Shown piece after piece: positions 1 to 6,176 of a stretch of 11,619 nucleotides of DNA. The stretch is from assembly GCA_964609795.1 (NCBI GenBank), contig CAZSTC010000061.1, positions 1 to 11,619 of the forward strand, given 5' to 3'. Within the stretch, counting starts at the first letter, position 1. Each line of letters starts with the position of its first letter. The notes under the pieces were generated by a model. The model saw only the letters and a program-made list of their open reading frames with translations, made no database searches and was not told the DNA's origin. This stretch comes from UBA1412 sp964609795 (lineage in GTDB: Bacteria > Verrucomicrobiota > Verrucomicrobiia > Limisphaerales > UBA1412). The position numbers and the translations under genes were made by a program.

Positions 1-36
1 TGAGAGTCGCTATCGAGTTCGTCGGTAACTACGCCT

Positions 37-76
37 CTTGGGACTTTCACCCAAGCCCTATGACATGCCTGTCATA
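37..76. other. Two adjacent stem-loops of unknown role
   Basis: Positions 37-55 can fold into a 6-bp stem (CTTGGG/CCCAAG) with a 7-nt loop. Positions 59-76 form a perfect 7-bp stem (TATGACA/TGTCATA) with a 4-nt loop. On the minus strand the first hairpin reads GGGTGAAAGTCCC, which resembles a segment often seen in domain I of bacterial group II introns. If so, the intron body would lie off the left edge. No reverse transcriptase or canonical intron 5' end is visible, so this is only a weak suggestion. The 7-nt loop lacks the TTC of a tRNA T-loop. Confidence 0.25.
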
Positions 77-78
77 CC

Positions 79-111
79 AAAAAACAGCGAGGATAGTTGT
101 CTACCCTCGCT
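79..111 (-). terminator. Intrinsic terminator after rplS
   Basis: Read on the minus strand, 111-86 forms a stem AGCGAGG...CCTCGCT. It is extended by a further 3 bp after one A-C mismatch, has a 4-nt loop, and is followed by six T residues (84-79). It lies about 45 bp past the rplS stop codon and fits as the end of the rpsP-khpA-trmD-rplS transcript. Confidence 0.85.
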
Positions 112-154
112 CGTTAAAACAGTTAAAATCTTTTCTACAGCCCCAGGCCTGAGC

Positions 155-529
155 TTAGCTCTTCTTGCGGGAAAGATGCGGATCTTTTTCTTTAACCGCC
201 AATGCACTCTTTCCGATACGGCCGCGCAGATAGGTCAATTTGGCTCTGCGAACTTGACCATGGCGCTCTACCACCACTTTTTCAATACGCGGTGAATGGA
301 CAGGGAAAACACGCTCCACTCCCTCTCCGTAGCTGATACGACGAACGGTGAAGGTTTCATTCAAACCGTGCCCGCGACGGCCAATCACAACACCGGTAAA
401 AACCTGGATGCGCTCCTTCTGGCCTTCGACCACTTTGGTATGCACATTCACCGTATCGCCTACTGAGAAGGCTACTGGGTCCTTCCTGGTGTAGGCGGAC
501 TCGATCTTATCTAATAATGCCTGATTCAT
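155..529 (-). CDS. rplS: 50S ribosomal protein L19
   Basis: L19 is a structural protein of the large ribosomal subunit at the 30S/50S interface. The protein is about 124 residues, normal for the family. It shows the family core: VGDTVNVHTKVVEG, RIQVFTGVVIGRRG, ETFTVRRISYGEGVERVFPVHSP, and the basic C-terminal RRAKLTYLRGR. The chosen start is the ATG at 529 (MNQALLDKI), which matches family N-termini. An upstream in-frame GTG at 550 would add seven residues and overlap the trmD stop, which is less likely. It is the last gene of the four-gene translation operon, 14 bp after trmD, and is followed by a terminator. Confidence 0.96.
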   Translation of the reverse strand: MNQALLDKIESAYTRKDPVAFSVGDTVNVHTKVVEGQKERIQVFTGVVIGRRGHGLNETFTVRRISYGEGVERVFPVHSPRIEKVVVERHGQVRRAKLTYLRGRIGKSALAVKEKDPHLSRKKS

Positions 530-543
530 AAACTTATACCAAT

Positions 544-1245
544 TTAACACGAGCTGGAAGCTTCCTGCTCCCCGCTCTTTTCTAACAAATCCGGCCGCAC
601 TGCAGCCGTTTTTGACACAGATTGCTCGCTACGCCACTGAGCGATGCGAGCATGGTGCCCCGAAAGCAAAACGTCCGGCACCTTCATCCCACGAAATACC
701 GCTGGCCTCGTATAGTGAGGATATTCCAGGCAGTTTGTGCTGAAAGACTCTTCATAAGAGCTTTCATCTTTACCCAGAGCACCCGGCAGCAGCCTGGTCA
801 CTACGTCAATCATGACCATAGCCGGCAGAGCCCCATTGGTAAGCACATAGTCTCCAATAGAGAGCTCCTCATTCGCCCAGACCTGGAGGACTCGTTCATC
901 AAAACCTTCGTAACTTCCGCATACCAGTACAATATGCTCTCGGCTCGAAAGCTCCCGGGCTATTGCCTGGTTAAACTTTCTGCCTGAAGGAGTCAAAAAA
1001 ATAACATGACTCTCTTCATTCGTTAACGCTTCCAAGGCTTCAAAGAGCGGCTCGGGCTTAAGCAACATCCCGGCTCCTCCCCCAAAGGGCCTGTCATCCA
1101 CCGTTTGGTGTAAATCGTGAGTATACGCCCGCAAGTTATGGATTTTCAGTTCAATCAACCCATTCTCACGAGCTCGCTGGACTATGCTTTCATCCAGCGG
1201 TCCGTTAAACATCTTCGGAAATAATGTGAGTACATCTATTTTCAT
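544..1245 (-). CDS. trmD: tRNA (guanine-N1)-methyltransferase TrmD
   Basis: TrmD methylates G37 next to the anticodon of a subset of tRNAs using S-adenosylmethionine, which prevents +1 frameshifting. The product is 233 residues from the ATG at 1245, giving the family start MKIDVLTLFPKMF. An ATG three codons upstream (1254) is possible. Visible TrmD signatures (numbered from the 1245 start) are DDRPFGGGAGM at about 50-60, the SPOUT knot elements CGSYEGFDERV at about 109-119 and SIGDYVLTNG at 129-138, and LEYPHYTRP with SGHHARI further on. It lies 51 bp downstream of the KH-protein gene and 14 bp upstream of rplS. The rimM gene often found just before trmD is absent here. Confidence 0.96.
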   Translation of the reverse strand: MKIDVLTLFPKMFNGPLDESIVQRARENGLIELKIHNLRAYTHDLHQTVDDRPFGGGAGMLLKPEPLFEALEALTNEESHVIFLTPSGRKFNQAIARELSSREHIVLVCGSYEGFDERVLQVWANEELSIGDYVLTNGALPAMVMIDVVTRLLPGALGKDESSYEESFSTNCLEYPHYTRPAVFRGMKVPDVLLSGHHARIAQWRSEQSVSKTAAVRPDLLEKSGEQEASSSC

Positions 1246-1296
1246 GCACCCCATCCACTCCCAAAAAATTCCACGTACCTTTCAACGAGAGCTGTT

Positions 1297-1575
1297 TTAG
1301 ACCTCTCTCTCGGTCGTATCATCTTCAAATTCAGGGCCATTGACCTCTTCGATCAACTCCAGCACGCTTCGCTTACCCTGTTTTGCACTGCCTGCAACAA
1401 GCAATGCACGGATCGCATTGATGGTGCTACCCTTGCGTCCTATTACCCTGGCCGTATCAACCGGGCTGACTCTCAATTGATAAACGGTAACCCCATTGCG
1501 CTCCACCGGTTTGATGTCGACATCTTCCGGCTCTTCAACAAGGTTCTTGAGAACATATTCAAGAAACTCTTGCAT
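1297..1575 (-). CDS. khpA: KhpA-like KH-domain RNA-binding protein
   Basis: This 92-residue protein has a single KH domain of the KhpA/YlqC type. The KH signature GRKGSTINAIR (GxxG loop) is at about residues 47-57, followed by a short acidic tail. Related proteins bind RNA and, with KhpB/EloR in Gram-positives, influence cell elongation and division. Whether that holds here is unknown. It sits 9 bp after the rpsP stop, with an AAGAG Shine-Dalgarno-like stretch in the gap, and before trmD. This rpsP-KH-trmD-rplS order is common in bacteria and supports co-transcription. Confidence 0.9.
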   Translation of the reverse strand: MQEFLEYVLKNLVEEPEDVDIKPVERNGVTVYQLRVSPVDTARVIGRKGSTINAIRALLVAGSAKQGKRSVLELIEEVNGPEFEDDTTEREV

Positions 1576-1584
1576 ACAAAACTC

Positions 1585-1833
1585 TTAAACAGCCTGTGAA
1601 GAACGCTCTCTGGCTATCATGCTGGCTACGGTTATCGTAGGCTGAGCCCCACATTTGATCCAGTAATCCAAGCGGTCAAGCTTGAGTTTGGCATTATCAC
1701 CCTTCTTCAGCGGCTCATAATATCCAACCTCTTCAATGAACTTTCCATCACGAGGACTGCGGCCATCCACCACCACTACACGATAGGCAGGCTGATTCTT
1801 CGCCCCCATGCGTTTCAAACGAATTCTTACCAT
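1585..1833 (-). CDS. rpsP: 30S ribosomal protein S16
   Basis: S16 is a small-subunit ribosomal protein needed for 30S assembly. The 82-residue product has the typical opening MVRIRLKRMGAKNQPAYRVV, the VVDGRSPRDGKFIEEVGYY segment and LDYWIKCGAQPT. Its length is normal. It is the first gene of the minus-strand translation operon, and its start faces accD across a 214-bp divergent intergenic region. I did not find a convincing sigma-70 promoter for it on the minus strand, and the Shine-Dalgarno sequence is weak. Confidence 0.97.
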   Translation of the reverse strand: MVRIRLKRMGAKNQPAYRVVVVDGRSPRDGKFIEEVGYYEPLKKGDNAKLKLDRLDYWIKCGAQPTITVASMIARERSSQAV

Positions 1834-1988
1834 ATCTTATTACTTCTACTTGCAGAACAAGTTATCTCTTAAAGAGACTCCACCTGCCCCAAAAGGCCCT
1901 TCAGATTACTCCGTCACTTCAAAATATGCAAGTACCGATTTGACACTCTTCCCCAAAATCCCCCAAAAATGCGCGAAATACATCCCTG

Positions 1989-2017
1989 TTGTATTAATTT
2001 TCCCCCTTTGGTACAAT
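1989..2017 (+). promoter_or_regulatory. Sigma-70-type promoter of accD
   Basis: TTGTAT (1989-1994) and TACAAT (2012-2017) are separated by exactly 17 bp, predicting a start near 2024 and a leader of about 24 nt. AGAGGA (2035-2040) then lies 7 bp before the accD ATG. Both boxes are one or two bases from consensus. Confidence 0.7.
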
Positions 2018-2047
2018 GCGCCGTCCTTTGGGACAGAGGAATAGAAT

Positions 2048-3007
2048 ATGAAAAAAAGTGTAAAAACCCGCAAAGTTTCCGGTGTTGAAAGTGTCGAACC
2101 GGCAATTACGCCTTTAGCCGATTCTCCGATTATTCCTCGCACTTCAAAAGTCCCCCCGATTGGCGCTCCTCGCCTGGATATCCCTCAAGGTCTCTGGACC
2201 AAGTGCCCCAAGTGCAGTGAGCTCCTCTACGATAAGTACCTGGATGACAATCTCAAGGTTTGTATGCACTGCGCCTACCACTTCCCCTACAGTGCACGCG
2301 AACGCATCAATTCTCTGGTAGAAACCTGTTCTTTTGAGGAAATGGATGCCGATTTGCGAAGCGTCGATATTCTCTCCTTCAGCGGCCCCAGCAGCTACCC
2401 CGAGAAACTTCAGCAACATGAGAAGGCAACCAACCTGCGGGACGCCATCATCACCGGAATCGGCAAAATTGGGGAATACAGAGTCGCTCTGGGAGTCATG
2501 GATTTTAAATTCCTGGGCGGCTCCATGGGGAGCGTCGTAGGCGAAAAAATCACTCGTCTGGTCGAAGAAGCCACCGACCGCAGCCTGCCCGTCATTATAT
2601 TTTCAGCCAGCGGTGGAGCCCGAATGTATGAAGGTGTATTCAGCCTAATGCAAATGGCCAAAACCAGCGCTGCTCTCGCCTTCCACTCGCAGGCAAATCT
2701 CCCCTTTATCAGTGTTCTGACCGATCCGACAACCGGCGGTGTGACCGCCAGCTTTGCCTCCCTGGGCGACGTCATCCTGGCTGAGCCTCACGCTATGATC
2801 GGCTTTGCAGGTCCACGCGTCATCCGCGATACAACCCATGCAGACCTCCCTCCCGGTTTTCAAACCTCAGAATTTCTCATGCAGCATGGATTTATCGACC
2901 TCATTGTGGACCGTACAGATATGAAAAGAACTCTGGTCTCTCTCCTGGGCTACATGTCCGCATCCAAAGCTTCTATTTTCGAGACGCAGGATTTTAATGC
3001 GCCCTAA
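2048..3007 (+). CDS. accD: Acetyl-CoA carboxylase carboxyltransferase beta subunit
   Basis: AccD pairs with AccA to form the carboxyltransferase that moves the carboxyl group from biotin to acetyl-CoA, making malonyl-CoA for fatty-acid synthesis in the cytoplasm. The 319-residue protein has the zinc ribbon C53-x2-C56...C72-x2-C75. The crotonase-like core follows, with FSASGGARMYEG, TDPTTGGVTASFA and a GFAGPRVI segment. The N-terminus before the zinc ribbon (about 50 residues, rich in Ser/Pro/Lys) is roughly 25 residues longer than in E. coli AccD. The start is supported by an AGAGGA site and a strong promoter. The gene is alone on its strand and its 3' end overlaps the convergent aroA by 14 bp. 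Confidence 0.96.
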   Translation: MKKSVKTRKVSGVESVEPAITPLADSPIIPRTSKVPPIGAPRLDIPQGLWTKCPKCSELLYDKYLDDNLKVCMHCAYHFPYSARERINSLVETCSFEEMDADLRSVDILSFSGPSSYPEKLQQHEKATNLRDAIITGIGKIGEYRVALGVMDFKFLGGSMGSVVGEKITRLVEEATDRSLPVIIFSASGGARMYEGVFSLMQMAKTSAALAFHSQANLPFISVLTDPTTGGVTASFASLGDVILAEPHAMIGFAGPRVIRDTTHADLPPGFQTSEFLMQHGFIDLIVDRTDMKRTLVSLLGYMSASKASIFETQDFNAP

Positions 3008-4208
3008 GCTGCTCAAGCTTTTCAAAAAAGGAGGGGAAACTCTTCTCCACGCATTTCGGGTTCTTGATCACGATACCCGGCACTCCCAGACCCAGGAGCG
3101 AAAAACAAAACGCCATCCGGTGGTCGTTATAGGTCTCAATCTCTGCCCCGTGAAGCCGGGATGGGTAAACCCTTAACGTATCCCCTTCCTCTTCAACCCG
3201 GGCACCGCAGCGTCCTAATTCAGTTCGTAAAGCCTGTACCCTCTCACACTCCTGAACCCTGAGCCTACCCAGGTCCGTGAAAGTCACTGTCGACTCTGCC
3301 TGGGTGGCCAATACGATACCCGTCATGATGCTGTCGCCCAAATCCCTTTCCCTCGAGACCGTGGGCGGTAAAGGCATAAAACGGGGAAAAGCCTCATCGG
3401 GCTGCCATCCTGAGCTGGGCCAGTGCAACACAGACACCGGTTTATTCTCGGGATACCCATCTGCCCAAACATTGGCCCCGTAAAAATAGCTGCCGCTGGA
3501 AGCATCTGGCTCAACGTCAAAACATCCTCCGTTTCGGGGAAAAACAGAAAGCAGCTCCCGTGTCATCCGAAGATATCCGGCTTCTCCTCCTGAAATTTCG
3601 ACCTGCCAATTCCCTCGATCTGCGCACAACATTAGAGCCGAGGCGAATTGAGAGCTCTCTTGCTGGGATATGGTGCAGCGGCCGCCCGTTACAGGATGAT
3701 CCGAACCGATCACCGCCGGCAGAAAACCTTCTCTTTCCGCAGTAACCGTATACCCCAACTGCCGCAATGCCAGAAAAAGCTCCTTTTGGGGACGCTCCCG
3801 CATCCGCTCTGTCCCGTTAAGCCGATACCATCCTCCTGCCGCGGCACAAAGGAAGGCCATCAGAAATCGAGACGAAGTTCCCGAGTTGGCGATATAAATC
3901 TCCATCGGATGCGAAAAACTCCCTCCTAAAGGTCTCCGGTCTCCCAAGCCTTGTACCCTGAAAATTCTATTGGAGCTCTCTTCCGGGTCCTGCATCACGC
4001 TCAGATTAAGTCCCATTTTCTGCATGGCTTCCACCATGACCCGCGTATCTTCGCTCCAGAGCGCCCCTCGCAGAATAACTTCCCCGTGAGCCAACGCGGC
4101 AAGAATGAGCGCGCGGTTGGTAATGCTCTTGGAACCGGGAATCGTCAGCCGGATTTCCTTAAGCCCCCTCAAAGGCTGGATCTCTATTGCACTAGGCCAC
4201 TCTTTCAC
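2994..4208 (-). CDS. aroA: 3-phosphoshikimate 1-carboxyvinyltransferase (EPSP synthase)
   Basis: This enzyme joins phosphoenolpyruvate to shikimate-3-phosphate in the sixth step of the shikimate pathway to aromatic amino acids. The 404-residue product, slightly shorter than the usual 420-450, shows PGSKSITNRALIL (24-36), ANSGTSSRFL (107-116), NGTERMRERP (131-140), SSQFASALM (185-193), RVQECERVQAL (317-327) and the C-terminal NDHRMAF (361-367). The phosphoenolpyruvate-site motif reads SGTSSRF rather than the AGTAMRP of plant and E. coli enzymes. The start codon is GTG at 4208, preceded by a GGCGGAG stretch. It lies 17 bp after dnaA, so co-transcription is likely. Confidence 0.95.
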   Translation of the reverse strand: MKEWPSAIEIQPLRGLKEIRLTIPGSKSITNRALILAALAHGEVILRGALWSEDTRVMVEAMQKMGLNLSVMQDPEESSNRIFRVQGLGDRRPLGGSFSHPMEIYIANSGTSSRFLMAFLCAAAGGWYRLNGTERMRERPQKELFLALRQLGYTVTAEREGFLPAVIGSDHPVTGGRCTISQQESSQFASALMLCADRGNWQVEISGGEAGYLRMTRELLSVFPRNGGCFDVEPDASSGSYFYGANVWADGYPENKPVSVLHWPSSGWQPDEAFPRFMPLPPTVSRERDLGDSIMTGIVLATQAESTVTFTDLGRLRVQECERVQALRTELGRCGARVEEEGDTLRVYPSRLHGAEIETYNDHRMAFCFSLLGLGVPGIVIKNPKCVEKSFPSFFEKLEQLRAH

Positions 4209-4225
4209 CCGCGACTCCGCCTTAC

Positions 4226-5644
4226 TCAGGAATTGAATATACTTTCAAGCTGGAGCACGTTCTGCCGTACTCCTTCTTCAACTTCCATGCGGTCTTGAAC
4301 CACCTTGCACGCGTGAATCACGGTCCCGTGGTCTCTGCCGCCGAAAGCCTGCCCGATGGCCGTCAGAGAGTGGTCCGTCAATTGCCGGCTTAAATACATG
4401 GCTACCTGGCGCGGAAAAGCGATGTTGCCAGGCCTGCGCTTGCCCGTAATATCCGTTGTCCGGATATCAAAGAAACGAGCAACCTCTCTTTGAATCGCAT
4501 CAATTGTCGGCGCCTGTATATTCTGGCGGCTCAAGAGCTCCTGCAAAACCAGCTGCGCTGTTTCGATACTCCAGGAGGCTTTCGTCAGATTAATATAGGA
4601 GCTGAGCCGGATCAGGGCTCCCTCCAACTCGCGGACATTTGCCCTAATTTTTTGAGCCAGGAAACTCACGATCTCCCCGGGCACCTCTACTCCCATCGCC
4701 GCTGCCTTTTGCTTTAAAATCGCCATACGAACCTCCACGTTGGGTGGCTGTAAATCCGCCACAAGTCCCCAGCTGAACCGCGAAACCAGACGCGCCTCAA
4801 GCGCTTTAATCTCCCCCACTGGCCGGTCTGAGGTCATGACTATCTGCTTCTTGATATCATGCAGCGAGTTGAACGTATGATAAAACTCCTCCTGCAAGCC
4901 CTCTTTATCTGTCAAAAACTGAATATCGTCAATAAGGAGCACATCCACATTGCGGTACCTTTTGCGAAAACGGTCGCAGCGTTTATCCCGAATCGCCTCA
5001 ATGTACTCATTCATGAATTTCTCCAGCGATACGTAAACCACCTTCATCCCCTGTTTATGCTTGAGGACATAGTTGCCGATCGCGTGAAGCAGATGCGTCT
5101 TGCCCAGTCCCACGCCTCCGTAAATAAAAAGAGGATTGTAGCTCCTCCCGGGCTCATGTGCCACAGCTTGTGCCGATGCATGGGCCAGGTTGCTGTTTGT
5201 CCCGACGACGAACGTATCAAAAGTATATTTGGAATTCAGACTGGGCTGATTTTCGGAGCTAGCCTTGGGATTATAGACCGTCGGCGGCACCGGCGGCAGA
5301 GCACTGGAATTTGAAGCAGGATTCTCCCCTTTTACATCTTCTTCAGCAGGCGGTTCCTCCGCAACAGTCGCTGTCTCTGAATTGCCTTTCTCCTCCGGAA
5401 AAGGAACCACCGAAAGCTGCACCGTTATCGATTCGCCCGTAAGAGTACATAGGCTCTCTTCAATCACGCCCACATAGTTCGTCTGAAGCCATATCTGGGA
5501 AAACTCATCCCAGACGCCTAAGGTCAGTGTGTTGCTCTGATATTCCAACACCCTCAGCCTTCCAATCCAAAGTCGGAAGATTTCCGCATTAAAGACCTCC
5601 CTCAGTCTTTCGCAAGCCCTCTCCCACAGTTGTTTTGCCAGCAT
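4226..5644 (-). CDS. dnaA: Chromosomal replication initiator DnaA
   Basis: DnaA is an AAA+ ATPase that binds DnaA boxes at the origin and melts DNA to start replication. From the ATG at 5644 the protein has 472 residues. Domain I begins with LW at residues 6-7, as in other DnaA proteins. An acidic/Pro-rich linker follows at about 80-135. The ATPase domain has Walker A GGVGLGKT (176-183), Walker B IDDIQF (238-243) and RELEGAL (338-344). Domain IV ends with the DNA-binding signature GGRDHGT (435-441). An in-frame GTG at 5683 would add 13 residues. I prefer 5644 because of domain I alignment, though neither start has a strong Shine-Dalgarno site. aroA follows 17 bp downstream, and the upstream gap holds a probable origin. 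Confidence 0.95.
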   Translation of the reverse strand: MLAKQLWERACERLREVFNAEIFRLWIGRLRVLEYQSNTLTLGVWDEFSQIWLQTNYVGVIEESLCTLTGESITVQLSVVPFPEEKGNSETATVAEEPPAEEDVKGENPASNSSALPPVPPTVYNPKASSENQPSLNSKYTFDTFVVGTNSNLAHASAQAVAHEPGRSYNPLFIYGGVGLGKTHLLHAIGNYVLKHKQGMKVVYVSLEKFMNEYIEAIRDKRCDRFRKRYRNVDVLLIDDIQFLTDKEGLQEEFYHTFNSLHDIKKQIVMTSDRPVGEIKALEARLVSRFSWGLVADLQPPNVEVRMAILKQKAAAMGVEVPGEIVSFLAQKIRANVRELEGALIRLSSYINLTKASWSIETAQLVLQELLSRQNIQAPTIDAIQREVARFFDIRTTDITGKRRPGNIAFPRQVAMYLSRQLTDHSLTAIGQAFGGRDHGTVIHACKVVQDRMEVEEGVRQNVLQLESIFNS

Positions 5645-5675
5645 ACAGTCTTTAAAGTTATACAAAAGTTCAAGG

Positions 5676-5684
5676 TTATTCACG
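5676..5684 (+). promoter_or_regulatory. Possible DnaA box in the dnaA leader
   Basis: TTATTCACG differs from the TTWTNCACA consensus only at the last base. It lies about 30 bp upstream of the preferred dnaA ATG and overlaps the alternative GTG start. DnaA autoregulation through such boxes is known in other bacteria. A single 8/9 match could be chance. Confidence 0.3.
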
Positions 5685-6103
5685 ATTCGACTTTTTACAG
5701 ATCACTCGCTCTTCCATTCTTTCAAAACAAACAGGTCATCACTACCTTACGGGCTTTTTCCCCGCACGACACGAAAAATCTGTCGTAAATATAAGTTCTT
5801 GAAATTAAATAGGTTGAGACAAAGTGAACCGCCGGCAATCCTTTCAAAAAATATTCTATTGCCGAGCAGTCGTCCGCTTACCGGGAAACACTCTAACCCC
5901 TCCAAGCGCCTCTGACCAGAAGAATATATTCACACTTATTCACATATTATTCACAAGCCGACCTCCTCAATGCCGCTAATCCCTTAAAACTAAGAATTTT
6001 TGCGGATTCTGAATCACCCTCGCACCTCACACGATCGCTTCATTTATTTGTTTTTTTATTTTTGGGACCTTCCCAAAATTGCGATATCGGCGGCATCTGT
6101 GCC
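5684..6103. other. Probable replication origin region (oriC)
   Basis: This non-coding stretch lies directly upstream of dnaA. It contains three closely spaced same-direction DnaA boxes (5926-5955) and several AT-rich tracts that could unwind: 5783-5812, 5984-6001, and especially the T-rich 6041-6063 about 85 bp from the boxes. A short hairpin (TTTTGGG/CCCAAAA, 6060-6078) follows. Origins adjacent to dnaA are common in bacteria. The number of boxes is small, so function is inferred, not shown. No gene or RNA is evident in this stretch. Confidence 0.6.
5926..5955 (+). repeat. Triple DnaA-box array
   Basis: TTATTCACA occurs exactly at 5936-5944 and 5947-5955, both matching TTWTNCACA. ATATTCACA at 5926-5934 has one mismatch. 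Start-to-start spacings are 10 and 11 bp, about one helical turn, which places all three boxes on the same face of the DNA, suitable for cooperative DnaA binding. Confidence 0.7.
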
Positions 6104-6138
6104 AAAAAAAACAACAGGCATTAAACCTGTTGTTTTTT
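6104..6138. terminator. Bidirectional terminator downstream of the 6177-8135 gene
   Basis: ACAACAGG (6111-6118) pairs with CCTGTTGT (6126-6133) around a 7-nt loop. The stem is flanked by an A-tract (6104-6110) and a T-tract (6133-6138), so it can work in both directions. It ends the minus-strand gene 38 bp beyond its stop and separates it from the origin region. Confidence 0.85.
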
Positions 6139-6176
6139 GAGCTTTCCTGTTTTATATCAGGATAATTTAGAACCTG

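Noticed and set aside
37..55. tRNA T-arm
   Set aside because: The 7-nt loop lacks TTCRANY on either strand and the stem is 6 bp. No acceptor or anticodon arm is nearby.
38..295. Plus-strand open frame over the rplS end
   Set aside because: It runs antisense to rplS and its terminator, has no ribosome binding site and no recognisable protein features.
1906..2142. Minus-strand open frames across the accD promoter
   Set aside because: They cover the divergent intergenic region and the accD start. They show no family resemblance, and the promoter for accD explains the sequence.
6060..6078. Second terminator hairpin TTTTGGG/CCCAAAA
   Set aside because: The T-rich tract lies before the hairpin on the plus strand, and on the minus strand the stem is followed by As, so neither direction gives a normal terminator.
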